A DNA stretch of 64,000 nucleotides from an uncultured beta proteobacterium (GTDB taxonomy: Bacteria; Pseudomonadota; Gammaproteobacteria; Burkholderiales; Burkholderiaceae_C): the NCBI GenBank assembly GCA_903909815.1, contig CAIVXG010000217.1:82821-146820 (forward strand). Reading direction: 5' to 3'. The translations under genes were made by a program, and so were the position numbers. The notes below the pieces were generated by a model. That model searched no databases. It was given only the letters and a program-made list of their open reading frames with translations, and was not told the origin of the DNA. This document shows positions 1 to 9,997 of the stretch, piece after piece (the first letter of the stretch is position 1; each line of letters begins with the position of its first letter).

Positions 1-2
1 TC

Positions 3-140
3 CCCGCCGTGTTGGCCTATAACGTGCTGGGCCGCGTCATCACCCGCATCGAGGCCGATCTCGAAGGCTTTGCGCGCGACCTGCTGGATTTATGCGCAGA
101 CGCACCCACAAGCGCGCTGCGGACCGATTCCGCGAACTGA
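3..140 (+). CDS. MotA/TolQ/ExbB proton channel family protein, C-terminal end (5' truncated by window)
   Basis: Frame ending at 140 reads PAVLAYNVLGRVITRIEADLEGFARDLL..., typical TolQ/ExbB C-terminus; followed by a tolR/exbD gene. Confidence 0.7.
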   Translation, partial: PAVLAYNVLGRVITRIEADLEGFARDLLDLCADAPTSALRTDSAN

Positions 141-159
141 TTCTGTCGAAGTTTGCCCG

Positions 160-594
160 ATGTCCTTTGGTCGCTTGGAACGCTCCCAAACCGCTCAGCC
201 CATGAGTGAGATCAATGTCACGCCGCTGGTGGATGTGATGCTGGTATTGGTTGTGATCTTCATCATCACCGCGCCCCTGCTGGCCAGTTCCATCCGCCTG
301 GACCTGCCCAAAACCGATGCTGCCAAGCCCATGGAAGAGCCCAAGTTCGTGACCCTGGTGGTGGACAAGGCCGGCCAGACCTTCCTGCAAGACCAGCCCA
401 TCACGCTGGCGCAACTCGCACAGAGCCTGACGCAAACCGCGGCGCAAAACCCGGACACCGAGGTGCAATTGCGCGCCGACGAAGCCGTGCCCTATGGGCG
501 CGTGGTGGAAGTCATGGGTGTGGCGCAAAAAGCGGGGCTCAGCCGCATCGGCTTTGTAGCGGATGCGAAGACCGTTGATGCCAAGTCGAATTGA
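160..594 (+). CDS. ExbD/TolR family biopolymer transport protein
   Basis: MSEINVTPLVDVMLVLVVIFIITAPLL is the ExbD/TolR signature; start chosen at the ATG at 160 rather than ORF start 70. Confidence 0.9.
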   Translation: MSFGRLERSQTAQPMSEINVTPLVDVMLVLVVIFIITAPLLASSIRLDLPKTDAAKPMEEPKFVTLVVDKAGQTFLQDQPITLAQLAQSLTQTAAQNPDTEVQLRADEAVPYGRVVEVMGVAQKAGLSRIGFVADAKTVDAKSN

Positions 595-617
595 CGCAGC
601 CCTGCCAAAAGTCATCC

Positions 618-2186
618 ATGTTGAAATTCACCTGTTGCGATACCGTTGAGCAGTTTTCCGGCGCGAGCCAGGCCCAGGTGCTGCGCGGCATCACCCGTGG
701 CTTCGAGAAGGAGTGCCTGCGCGTGGACCCGCGTGGCAAACTCGCGCTCACGTTGCATCCGCAAGCCCTGGGTTCCAAGCTCACGCATCCCTGGATCACC
801 ACCGACTATTCAGAGGCCCTGCTCGAATTCATCACGCCACCGACGCAAGACCCGGAACTGCCGCTGGCGCAGGTGCGCGACATCCACCGCTACACCGTGC
901 GCCAACTGGGCGATGAGACCCTGTGGGCCGGCTCTATGCCCTGCATCCTCGCGGATGACAAGGACATTCCCCTGGCCGATTACGGGAGCTCCAACGCGGC
1001 CAAGTTCAAGCACGTGTACCGTGAAGGACTGGGGCTGCGCTACGGCCGCCAGATGCAGACCATTGCGGGCGTGCATTACAACTGGTCGCTGCCGCAGGCT
1101 TTCTGGCAGGCGCTGGACGAAGCCGGCTGCTGCGGTCGCACGCAGAGCATGCAGGACTTCCAGAGCACGCGCTACTTCGGTCTGATCCGTAACTTCCTGC
1201 GCTACAGCTGGCTCATCCCCTATCTGTTCGGCGCATCGCCGGCGATCTGCAAGTCCTTTCTTCAAGGACGCAACACGGACCTGCCCGAACTCTTTCCCGG
1301 CACGCTTTATGGCCCTTACGCCACCAGCCTGCGCATGAGCGATCTGGGCTACCAGAACCGGGCTCAGGACAAGCTGCAGGTGAGCTTCAATTCGCTCGCC
1401 GAATACACGAGCGCGCTCGAAGCCGCGATCCGCACCCCCGATCCGTATTACCAGGAGCTTGGCGTCAAGGACGGCGAGCACTGGAAGCAGCTCAGCGCCA
1501 ATCTGCTGCAGACCGAAAGTGAGTTCTACGCCGGCATCCGACCAAAACGCATCGGCAAGTTGGGCGAGCGCCCAGCGCTGGCCCTGCAGCGCTACGGGGT
1601 GGAATACGTGGAGGTGCGCTTGTTCGACCTGAACCCGATGGTGGACATTGGCATCACGCCCGAGCAAAGTCAGTTTGCCGACGCCTTCTTGTTGATGTGC
1701 CTGTTCCGCGACAGTCCACCCATCACGGCGCGCGAGCAGGCCGAGAACGACGAAAACAAACGTCGTGTGGTGAATCGCGGGCGTCAACCCGATCTCCAAT
1801 TGCTGGTGCACAACCGCGAGCAGCCGTTTCGCGCACTGGCGCACGAGCTGTTTGACGACATGGCCCCCTTTGCCTCGATGCTGGACAGCGCCTGGGGCAC
1901 GACCCGCTACAGCAGCGCGATGCGGTCGCTGCGCCAGCGCATCGATGACCCCGAGACCACGCCCTCGGCCCAGGTGCTGGCGGCGTGCCGGGAGCAGGGC
2001 GGCTACTTTCCAACGATCATGCAATGGTCGCAGCAGCACAAGGCTAGCCTGCTGGACCAGCCCCTGGACCCGGCCACGCAGGCACGCTTCGAGCTCAGTG
2101 TGCGGGAGTCGCTGCGCGAACAAGGGCAGCTCGAAGCCCAGCAGCAAGGCCCGTTTGAGGACTACGTGGCGCAGTATTTTTCTTGA
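618..2186 (+). CDS. gshA: Glutamate-cysteine ligase (gamma-proteobacterial type GshA)
   Basis: GIxRGFEKECLRV, TDYSEALLEFITPP, RYGRxMQTIAGVHYN, YVEVRLFDLNP motifs; alternative TTG start at 591. Confidence 0.9.
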   Translation: MLKFTCCDTVEQFSGASQAQVLRGITRGFEKECLRVDPRGKLALTLHPQALGSKLTHPWITTDYSEALLEFITPPTQDPELPLAQVRDIHRYTVRQLGDETLWAGSMPCILADDKDIPLADYGSSNAAKFKHVYREGLGLRYGRQMQTIAGVHYNWSLPQAFWQALDEAGCCGRTQSMQDFQSTRYFGLIRNFLRYSWLIPYLFGASPAICKSFLQGRNTDLPELFPGTLYGPYATSLRMSDLGYQNRAQDKLQVSFNSLAEYTSALEAAIRTPDPYYQELGVKDGEHWKQLSANLLQTESEFYAGIRPKRIGKLGERPALALQRYGVEYVEVRLFDLNPMVDIGITPEQSQFADAFLLMCLFRDSPPITAREQAENDENKRRVVNRGRQPDLQLLVHNREQPFRALAHELFDDMAPFASMLDSAWGTTRYSSAMRSLRQRIDDPETTPSAQVLAACREQGGYFPTIMQWSQQHKASLLDQPLDPATQARFELSVRESLREQGQLEAQQQGPFEDYVAQYFS

Positions 2187-2247
2187 GGCAGGCGTAACTC
2201 TTCTGCCACAATGGCCGTGTTGCCCCTGGTGCAAGGTCGAATCCACC

Positions 2248-3324
2248 GTGACACATCCTGATCTTCAGACGCTTTGCAAACGCTGTGCTGCGATCTTGTT
2301 GTGCTGCGTGCTTGCCGCAGCGGGCAGCCAGGCGCAAGTGCCGCCAACATACAAGTTGCACGTTGTCGGTGGCCTGGCTGGCATAAACCAATTCACGCAC
2401 AACGAAGAGCCCTTCTGGAGCCGGGAATTGTCACGGCTGAGCGGCGGAAAATTCAGCGCTGAGATAGTTCCCTTTGACCGCGCCGGTGTGCCCGGCTCGG
2501 AAATGCTGCGTCTGATCCAGCTTGGCGTCATCCCCTTCGGCACCACCCTCGTGAGCTTCCTCTCCAACGAGTTCCCCGAATTCGGGGCGCCTGACCTGGC
2601 CGGCCTCAATCCGGACATGCCCAGTCTGAAGGTGTCGGTTGCGGCCTTCAGACCCTACCTTGAAAAACAGCTTCGGGATCGGTTCGGCATCGAGGTCCTG
2701 GCCGTCTATGTCTATCCGGCCCAGGTGGTTTTTTGCCGTCGGCCGCTGACCCGACTTGCCGATTTGTCTGGGCGGCGCGTCCGCGTCTCCTCTGCCACGC
2801 AGGCTGATTTCGTGGGGGCTTTTGGCGGCATTCCGGTGATGACCGGGTTTGCGGAAATCATGGCGCACATGAAGTCGGGTGACATCGAGTGCGCCATTAC
2901 CGGAAGCATGTCGGGCAACACCTTGGGCTTGCATGAAGTGAGCACCTATGTGCATACCCTTCCCTTGAGCTGGGGGTTGTCGTTTTTTGGCGCCAACCAG
3001 ACCGCCTGGAACGCCTTGCCGGCTGATCTGAAAGCTTTGTTGCGCCGTGAACTGCCCAAACTGGAAGCCACCATTTGGATGGAATCGCAACTGGAAACCG
3101 CCGCGGGCCTGGCCTGCAACGTCGGCGCTTCCAGTTGCGTTGGCGGGCACAAGGGCAAGATGGTGCTGGTACCCACTTCGGCACAGGACGAGCGTCAACG
3201 CCAGGAGATAGTTGCCAAGACGGTGCTGACGCGATGGGTGCAGCGCTGTGGCTCTCGCTGCAGCGAGGTCTGGAACCAGACCATCGCACCGGCGCGGGGC
3301 ATTCCCTCGCCCCCCTCCAAATGA
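2248..3324 (+). CDS. TRAP-type solute-binding protein (DctP family), no TRAP permease nearby
   Basis: GTG start; signal-peptide-like N-terminus, KLHVVGGLAGINQFTHNEEPFWSREL..., DctP-like fold sequence; stop overlaps next start (ATGA). Confidence 0.7.
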   Translation: MTHPDLQTLCKRCAAILLCCVLAAAGSQAQVPPTYKLHVVGGLAGINQFTHNEEPFWSRELSRLSGGKFSAEIVPFDRAGVPGSEMLRLIQLGVIPFGTTLVSFLSNEFPEFGAPDLAGLNPDMPSLKVSVAAFRPYLEKQLRDRFGIEVLAVYVYPAQVVFCRRPLTRLADLSGRRVRVSSATQADFVGAFGGIPVMTGFAEIMAHMKSGDIECAITGSMSGNTLGLHEVSTYVHTLPLSWGLSFFGANQTAWNALPADLKALLRRELPKLEATIWMESQLETAAGLACNVGASSCVGGHKGKMVLVPTSAQDERQRQEIVAKTVLTRWVQRCGSRCSEVWNQTIAPARGIPSPPSK

Positions 3325-5981
3325 CGATCGGCCGGCCATCGCGGATTCGGTTGACCGTAATGGGCCTGGCGGCAAGCTTTGTGCTGGCCGTAGTCACGGC
3401 TGCAGTGAGCCTGATCTGGAGCAACCGACAAGCCGCACTGGCGGGAAGCGAAGCGCAGGCGGCGCGCTTCGTGGTGGGTGCCGAAGCTGCTTTGAATCGA
3501 TCGCTGCTAGGGGTTGACGTGCTGCTTGCCAGCATGGACGAGTTGCTGAATCTGTCGAACTCGATGGTTGACTGGATCGACCCCAAGCTTGCCAGTCGCT
3601 TGATGTATGGCGCGGCGCGACAAAACCTGACAGTGCGCCATCTGGCGCTGATCGATGCACAGGGGCGTGTGCTCGCCTCTTCGGATCAAGACGGTGCGCA
3701 GCATCGGCTCGACCTTCCGTCGGGGTTTATCAACGAGGTGCTGGCGCAACCGGTGTCTACCTTGATGGTGAGTGTCGCGGCGGTGAGTTTTTCGAGTTCG
3801 GAGCGGGTCCTATATCTTGCGCGCAGCATCCAGTTGGCCGACCGCTCCAAGCTTCTGGCGGTGGCTGAAATGCCGGCTGCACTGTTGAATTCGATCCTGG
3901 TTCAAGGGGTGGACATCAGCGGACTGGAGGTAACGCTGGAGCGCGGCGACGGTCAGTTGCTGAGCAGCGTTCCCGTGCGTGAGCAACAAGCCGGCGAAAG
4001 GCTTGCGCCGGCCCTGGGCGACCAGCGCCACGCGGGGCAGGCATTGCATTTGCCCGCGCGGCTGAGTGGCGCTGAGGCACTGGTCTTGATCCGTCCCATC
4101 CTGTATCAGGACGCCCTCATTGCGGCCAGCATTCCGGTGGACTCGGCGCTTGCCGACTGGCGCACGGAGAGTCGTTTCATTCTGCTCGCGATGACGGTGT
4201 TCATCCTGATGATCGTCATTGTTGCCAGCTTCTTTCTGCGCTATCTGGAACGCATGGCGCAGGCCCGACGCGCCATCGTCGAGTCCAAGACCACCCTGGA
4301 TCAGGCGCTGGAGGCCATGGTGAGCGGCTTCCTGCTGCTTGACTCCGAGCACAGGGTGGTGCGCTGGAACCGGCGCTTCGAGGAGATATTCCCCTGGCTC
4401 GCGGGAACAATGAACCCGATGATGCCGTTTCGGCACATTCTGGAGGTGACGGTCAAGCATCATTTGCCAGGCGCCAGCGAGGCCGAGCAACAGCAATGGC
4501 TGGAACGTCGCCTCGCGCTGCAGTGGCAACCCAAGGAGGCGCACGAGCAGTCCTTGCCCAACGGCCACTTCATCCAGATCACGGAGCGAGCCACGCCCGA
4601 GGGCGGTCTGGTGATCGTCTACCACGACGTCACCGATTTGCGTCTGGCCAGCGACGAGATTGAGAAACTGGCGTTCTACGACCCGCTGACGCACCTGCCC
4701 AATCGACGCTTGCTGATCGACAGGCTGGAGCAAGCCACGGCGACCAGCGCGCGCTCGGGCCGGGAGGCGGCGCTGCTGTTTATCGACCTGGACCATTTCA
4801 AGACTCTGAACGACACTCTTGGTCACGATATCGGTGACCTGTTGCTGCGCCAGGTAGCGCAGCGCCTGAGCGCCTGCGTGCGCGAGGGCGACACCGTGGC
4901 CCGCCTGGGCGGCGATGAGTTCGTGGTGATGCTGGCCGATCTGAGCGAGCAGGCCGTGGACGCAGCCACCCAGGTCGAGGCCGTAGCCCAAAAGATATTG
5001 GACGCGCTCAATCAGTCCTATCGTTTGGGGGCGCATGAATACCGCAGCACGCCTAGTATCGGAGTGACGCTTTTTTGCGGTCACGATTGCGCCATGGACG
5101 AATTGCTCAAGCAGGCCGACATCGCCATGTACCAGGCCAAGAGGGCGGGGCGTAACACCGTGCGCATGTTCGATCCCGCGATGCAGGCCGCCATCAGCGC
5201 GCGCTCGTCCATGGAGTTGGATCTGCGCAAGGCGCTGCTGGCGCGCGAATTTGTGCTGTACTTCCAGCCGCAGGTGGATGCAGCGGGACGAGTGATCGGC
5301 GCCGAAGCGCTGCTGCGCTGGAACCACCCCGAGCGCGGCCTGGTGTCGCCGGCCGAGTTCATCCCGTTGGCGGAGGAGACCGGGCTGATCCTGCCTTTGG
5401 GTCAATGGGTTTTGGAGACGGCCTGTACGCAACTGGCCGCTTGGAGCGTGACCCCGCAAACATCCCATCTGAGCCTGGCGGTGAACGTCAGCGCGCGCCA
5501 GTTCAGCGTGCCCCATTTTGTGCGCGACGTGTTGGCTGTGATCGAGCAGACCGGCGTGGCACCGACCCAACTCAAGCTTGAGTTGACTGAAAGCCTGCTG
5601 CTGGACAATGCGGAAGACGTCATCGCCAAGATGCTGGCCTTGAAAGAGCGCGGCGTGAGCTTCTCTTTGGACGACTTTGGCACCGGCTATTCTTCGCTCT
5701 CCTACCTCAAGCGGCTGCCGCTGGACCAGCTAAAAATTGACCGCTCCTTTGTGCGCGACATCCTGATAGATCCCAATGATGCCGCCATCGCCCGCACCAT
5801 CGTGGCTCTGGGCCAAAGCCTGGGCCTGGCGGTCATCGCAGAAGGTGTGGAGACCGAAGCGCAGCGCGATTTTCTCGCCGCCAATGGTTGTCTGGCGTAT
5901 CAGGGTTACCTGTTCAGTCGGCCCTTGCCGAAGGACGAATTTGAGGTGTTCGTACTTCGATCGGCGCAGCGCGAACCCTAG
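3321..5981 (+). CDS. Membrane sensor GGDEF/EAL protein (two TM helices, extracytoplasmic domain, PAS, GGDEF, EAL)
   Basis: ARLGGDEFVVML, EALLRWNHPERGLVSPAEFIPLAEETG, DDFGTGYSSLSYLKRLPLDQLKIDRSFV; TM segments FVLAVVTAAVSLIW and FILLAMTVFILMIVIVASFFL. Confidence 0.9.
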   Translation: MTIGRPSRIRLTVMGLAASFVLAVVTAAVSLIWSNRQAALAGSEAQAARFVVGAEAALNRSLLGVDVLLASMDELLNLSNSMVDWIDPKLASRLMYGAARQNLTVRHLALIDAQGRVLASSDQDGAQHRLDLPSGFINEVLAQPVSTLMVSVAAVSFSSSERVLYLARSIQLADRSKLLAVAEMPAALLNSILVQGVDISGLEVTLERGDGQLLSSVPVREQQAGERLAPALGDQRHAGQALHLPARLSGAEALVLIRPILYQDALIAASIPVDSALADWRTESRFILLAMTVFILMIVIVASFFLRYLERMAQARRAIVESKTTLDQALEAMVSGFLLLDSEHRVVRWNRRFEEIFPWLAGTMNPMMPFRHILEVTVKHHLPGASEAEQQQWLERRLALQWQPKEAHEQSLPNGHFIQITERATPEGGLVIVYHDVTDLRLASDEIEKLAFYDPLTHLPNRRLLIDRLEQATATSARSGREAALLFIDLDHFKTLNDTLGHDIGDLLLRQVAQRLSACVREGDTVARLGGDEFVVMLADLSEQAVDAATQVEAVAQKILDALNQSYRLGAHEYRSTPSIGVTLFCGHDCAMDELLKQADIAMYQAKRAGRNTVRMFDPAMQAAISARSSMELDLRKALLAREFVLYFQPQVDAAGRVIGAEALLRWNHPERGLVSPAEFIPLAEETGLILPLGQWVLETACTQLAAWSVTPQTSHLSLAVNVSARQFSVPHFVRDVLAVIEQTGVAPTQLKLELTESLLLDNAEDVIAKMLALKERGVSFSLDDFGTGYSSLSYLKRLPLDQLKIDRSFVRDILIDPNDAAIARTIVALGQSLGLAVIAEGVETEAQRDFLAANGCLAYQGYLFSRPLPKDEFEVFVLRSAQREP

Positions 5982-6040
5982 GCACTCACTTTCTTGCTGC
6001 GGGTCTCGAAATCGCGCCATTCTTTTGGCATGATGCGAGC

Positions 6041-7051
6041 ATGAGCCCACGCCCAAATTCCGCCCCCTCCATTTCCTGCGTCATGCCGGCCTTCAACGAG
6101 GAAGGCAATCTGGCGAACTTTGTGCCTCAGGTGTTGGCCACGCTGAATGCTCTGTCACCACAGGTGGAACTGATCGTGGTGGACGATGGCAGCCGCGACA
6201 CCACGGTGCAGGTGGCGCGCGCTCTTTGTGCCTCGCACCCTGAACTGGTGTTGCTGCAACTCTCGCGCAACTTCGGCAAGGAAGCTGCGTTGACCGCGGG
6301 GCTGGCCGCAGCGCGCGGCGACGTCGTCTTCTTGCTCGATGCCGATGGCCAGCATCCCGTGTCCTTGTTGCCCGAGATGATGAAGAAATGGAAGCAGGGC
6401 GCGGACGTGGTGTACGCCGTGCGCAAGACACGAGCCGACCAGTCGGGCCTGCACGGGGGCTTGGCCGAGCTCTTTTACAAGCTGGTGAATTTTGGCAACC
6501 GGGTGCAGATTCCGCCGCACGCGGGAGACTTTCGCCTGATGGACCGCAAGGTGGTCGCGGCCTTGAACGCGCTGCCCGAGCGCAACCGTTTCATGAAGGG
6601 CCTGTACGCCTGGGTCGGCTTCAACGCCACGGCCATCGATTACGAACCGCTGCCGCGCACTCAGGGTCAAAGCAGCTTCGGACTGCGCGGCGCATTCGCC
6701 CTGGCGTTCACCGGCATCCTGGCCTTTTCGATTGCGCCGCTGCGGCTGCTCGCTTTGTGCGGCTTGCTGTTGGCGCTGGCTGCGATCGGCTATGGCAGCT
6801 GGGTGGTGGTGGACTATTTTCTATGGGGCATCGCCGTTCCAGGCTACGCCACGATCGTAGCCGGCATGATGTTCTTGAGCGGCATCCAGTTGCTCTCCAT
6901 CGGCGTGCTGGCCGAGTACGTGGGCCGCATCTACGAAGAGGTAAAGCAGCGTCCGCTGTTTCTGGTGAGTGAGCGCATCGGCACCGGTCTGAGCACAGCG
7001 GCGTCGATGGTTGTCGATTCGACCGAGCGGCGCGATTCTTCGCTGCTCTGA
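6041..7051 (+). CDS. Polyprenyl-phosphate glycosyltransferase family 2 (GtrB/DPM1-like)
   Basis: SCVMPAFNEEGNL, LIVVDDGSRDTT, VVFLLDADGQHP motifs plus two C-terminal TM helices. Confidence 0.85.
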   Translation: MSPRPNSAPSISCVMPAFNEEGNLANFVPQVLATLNALSPQVELIVVDDGSRDTTVQVARALCASHPELVLLQLSRNFGKEAALTAGLAAARGDVVFLLDADGQHPVSLLPEMMKKWKQGADVVYAVRKTRADQSGLHGGLAELFYKLVNFGNRVQIPPHAGDFRLMDRKVVAALNALPERNRFMKGLYAWVGFNATAIDYEPLPRTQGQSSFGLRGAFALAFTGILAFSIAPLRLLALCGLLLALAAIGYGSWVVVDYFLWGIAVPGYATIVAGMMFLSGIQLLSIGVLAEYVGRIYEEVKQRPLFLVSERIGTGLSTAASMVVDSTERRDSSLL

Positions 7052-7059
7052 CCGCGCTC

Positions 7060-7428
7060 ATGTCGCGCTCGGGTTTTTGGTTCCTGGTGGTGGGCAGTTC
7101 CGCCGCCCTCACGCACATGGCAGTGTTCTCCCTGGTGCAGCGCGAGGTCTGGCCGGAGTTGGCAAACGCCCTGGGTTTTTGCGTGGCCTTCGGCGTGAGC
7201 TTTGCCGGCCACCGGCTCCTGAGCTTTCAGGATGCTGCAACCAGCGTGCGCCAGAGCCTGGGGCGTTTTGCCGTGACCTCGCTGCTCGGCTTTGCCTCGA
7301 ACGAGGTGGTGTTCGTCGCGCTGCTGCGCGGCCTGCTTTGGCCCGCGCTGCTGGCGCTTTTTGTTGCCATGGTTTTTGCCGCGGCCCAGACCTATGTGCT
7401 GAGCCGCTACTGGGCCTTCAAGCGTTGA
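7060..7428 (+). CDS. GtrA family membrane protein
   Basis: Small four-TM protein FLVVGSSAALTHMAVFSLV...FGVSFAGHRLLSF, next to GtrB-like gene. Confidence 0.75.
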   Translation: MSRSGFWFLVVGSSAALTHMAVFSLVQREVWPELANALGFCVAFGVSFAGHRLLSFQDAATSVRQSLGRFAVTSLLGFASNEVVFVALLRGLLWPALLALFVAMVFAAAQTYVLSRYWAFKR

Positions 7429-8266
7429 CCGCGTGGTTGACCAGCGTGGCGCCGCGGACCAGTTGCACGCGGTGGCGTTGCAGCGCGTCGGTGAATGCGG
7501 AACTCGCGAGGTAGTCAAGTTCCCGGTGCCTAGCCTGACCAATCTCGTCTTCGGGCTCAGCGCGGTTGGCCGGGTGGCACATGACGATGTCGCCCTCGGC
7601 CGCAAGCGCCAGCCACTGGTTCATCAGCGCCGCGTAGCGCGAACCGTCCCCCTTGAAGTCGTAGATTCCGCTCAGGTTGGCAGCGCAGGCAATGTGCTTG
7701 GTTGCTGCAAGTTGGCGCAGCGCCATCGCGCCCAAGGCGGTGATGATGTGGCCCTTGAGTCCGATCGGCGCCTGCGAGATGCGCAGGTAGGGCGGCTGCG
7801 CGCCGTAGCGCTCGTGCAGCACCTGCACCAGCGCCTGGCGGATGCCGTTGAATTGCTGCACATGTTGATGCCCGTCGACGTAGTCCGGCGGCGCTTGCCA
7901 CTGCGCCTCGAAGGCGTCGAACTGGTGTGAAATTACGGCGCGCGCTGTGGCCACATTGAAGCCGCCCAGCACCGCCTTGAACATGGCGGCGTTGAGTGAG
8001 CAACCGTGGCCCGTGCGAAGAGCAAAGTCGCTGGTCCAGTCCAGGTGCAGACCGACGTCGATGCGCCCGCGCAAGTCCTGCAGCAGCGCCACGTCCTGGC
8101 GCCAGCGCGGCGACAGCACCATCACGCTGGTGGCACTGAGCCGACCCTTTGCGGCAAGTTGCGCGATGCCGCGCGATGCCGCTTCGTGCACCGCGAAATC
8201 GTCCGCGCACAGGACAATCTGCTTGCGTTCCGCGAAGCCGTCGGTACGGCTCGCGCTGGCTTTCAT
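7418..8266 (-). CDS. ChbG/HpnK (YdjC-like) family deacetylase
   Basis: IVLCADDFAVHEAASRGI, VGLHLDWT, VDGHQHVQQFNGIRQAL, IVMCHPAN motifs. Confidence 0.85.
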   Translation of the reverse strand: MKASASRTDGFAERKQIVLCADDFAVHEAASRGIAQLAAKGRLSATSVMVLSPRWRQDVALLQDLRGRIDVGLHLDWTSDFALRTGHGCSLNAAMFKAVLGGFNVATARAVISHQFDAFEAQWQAPPDYVDGHQHVQQFNGIRQALVQVLHERYGAQPPYLRISQAPIGLKGHIITALGAMALRQLAATKHIACAANLSGIYDFKGDGSRYAALMNQWLALAAEGDIVMCHPANRAEPEDEIGQARHRELDYLASSAFTDALQRHRVQLVRGATLVNHAVNA

Positions 8267-9192
8267 AACGGCGCGTGCCAGAACTGGGGCTGGCCGTAAT
8301 GGTGCTTCAGGAAGTCGATCCACAGGCGCACCCGCAGCGGCAGATGCTTGCGCTGCGGAAACACGGCGTAAATGCCATTCGGCGGCGCGGCAAAGTCCGC
8401 CAGAACTTCCACCAGCGCGCCGCTGGCGATCTCCGACTCCACCTCCCAGGTGCTGCGCCAGGCAATGCCGTAACCCGCCAGACACCAGGCGTGCAGCACC
8501 TGGCCATCCGAGCAGTCCAGCGGACCGCCGGGTTTGAGGTGGCTCACCTGTGCCGGCCCACCCTCGGGCGCAGGCGAACAAAACGCCCAGCCCCGCGTTT
8601 GCGAGGCATCGCTGGAAAGAGTGAGGCAATCGAATTTGGACAGGTCTGCGGGGTGCCGGGGCGTGCCGTGCTGCTTCAGGTACTTGGGCGTGGCCACGCA
8701 CAGGCGGCGGTTGTCTGCCAGACGCACGCTCACCAGGGTCGAGTCCGGCATGTCGCCCACGCGCACGGCGCAGTCGAAACCTTCGCCCGCGAGATCGACC
8801 ACGCGGTCGCCCAGGTTCAGGGAGATCGTCACCTCGGGATGCAGTTCGCGAAACCGCGGTACCAGCGGCGCCACGTGGCGCCGGCCAAAGCCTGCGGGTG
8901 CGGTGATGCGCAAATGGCCGCTGGCCTTGACGCCGCCGGCGCTCACGCTGGCCTCGGCGTTGGCCATGTCGGCCAGCAGCCGCTGGCAGTCTTCCAGGAA
9001 CGCGCTGCCCTCGTGCGTGAGGCTGATGCGCCTTGTGGTACGCACCAGCAGCTTCACGCCCAGGCGCTCCTCCAGCGCGTCCAGGCGCCGCCCCATCACG
9101 GCCGGTGTCAGACCTGCGGCCTTGGCCGCAGCCGTCAAACTGGCGCGCAGGGCCACACCCACGAAGGCTTCCATCTGTTTGAGTTTGTCCAT
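8263..9192 (-). CDS. LysR family transcriptional regulator
   Basis: MDKLKQMEAFVGVALRASLTAAAKAAGLTPAVMGRRLDALEERLGVKLLVRTTR HTH; effector domain; ATGA overlap with ChbG gene. Confidence 0.9.
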   Translation of the reverse strand: MDKLKQMEAFVGVALRASLTAAAKAAGLTPAVMGRRLDALEERLGVKLLVRTTRRISLTHEGSAFLEDCQRLLADMANAEASVSAGGVKASGHLRITAPAGFGRRHVAPLVPRFRELHPEVTISLNLGDRVVDLAGEGFDCAVRVGDMPDSTLVSVRLADNRRLCVATPKYLKQHGTPRHPADLSKFDCLTLSSDASQTRGWAFCSPAPEGGPAQVSHLKPGGPLDCSDGQVLHAWCLAGYGIAWRSTWEVESEIASGALVEVLADFAAPPNGIYAVFPQRKHLPLRVRLWIDFLKHHYGQPQFWHAPL

Positions 9193-9279
9193 AACGGCAA
9201 GATTACCTCCATTTTCATCCGGGATAACTCGCATTATCAGGATTTAATCATCGGCCGAGCGTGGAATACATTGGAGGGT

Positions 9280-9987
9280 ATGGAAATTCCCAAAGTTGCC
9301 TCCGCACCCAGAGCGGTGCTGTTCGACGCCTACGGCACACTCTTCGACGTGTACAGCGTGGGCTCTCTGGCGGAACAGTTGTTCCCAGGCAGGGGCCAAG
9401 CCTTGGGCGTCATGTGGCGCGACAAGCAGATCGAATACACGCGCCTTGTGACCACCAGCAACGACGGTGCGCACTACCAGCCATTCTGGGATCTGACACG
9501 CGCCGCGCTGCGCTATGCCTGCAAGCGCCTGGGTCTGAACCTCACGGCCGAGCGCGAAGGCCAGTTGATGAACCAGTACCGCCATCTGAGCGCCTTTCCG
9601 GAAGACCGCGAGGTGCTGCGCGCGCTCAAGACCAGGGGTATCGCCACCGGCATCCTGTCCAATGGCGACCCGGCCATGCTGGAGGTGGCGGTCAAGTCCG
9701 CTGGACTGGAAGACCTGCTGGACCGGGTCGTCAGCACCCACGTCATCCGCAAATACAAGACGCATCCACAGGCCTACGCGCTGGGTGAACAGGCTTTTGA
9801 CTGTGCCGCCTCGAAGATCGTATTCGTCAGCAGCAATTCCTGGGACGCTCTGGCTGCCACCTGGTATGGCTACCGCACGCTGTGGGTGAACCGCCAGGGG
9901 CTGCCGTTCGAGGAACTCGGCACCCAGCCCACGCGCACCGGCGCCAGCCTGCGCGACGTACTTGATTTCTTTCCCCCTGACCTTTGA
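9280..9987 (+). CDS. Haloacid dehalogenase type II (HAD superfamily)
   Basis: [66 protein letters not shown] ggagg before ATG 9280. Confidence 0.9.
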   Translation: MEIPKVASAPRAVLFDAYGTLFDVYSVGSLAEQLFPGRGQALGVMWRDKQIEYTRLVTTSNDGAHYQPFWDLTRAALRYACKRLGLNLTAEREGQLMNQYRHLSAFPEDREVLRALKTRGIATGILSNGDPAMLEVAVKSAGLEDLLDRVVSTHVIRKYKTHPQAYALGEQAFDCAASKIVFVSSNSWDALAATWYGYRTLWVNRQGLPFEELGTQPTRTGASLRDVLDFFPPDL

Positions 9988-9997
9988 GGATCACACC

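Noticed and set aside
3810-5570. 586-aa minus-strand ORF opposite the GGDEF/EAL gene
   Set aside because: Shadow ORF of a GC-rich coding strand; low-complexity, His/Arg/Gln-rich translation with no recognisable motif
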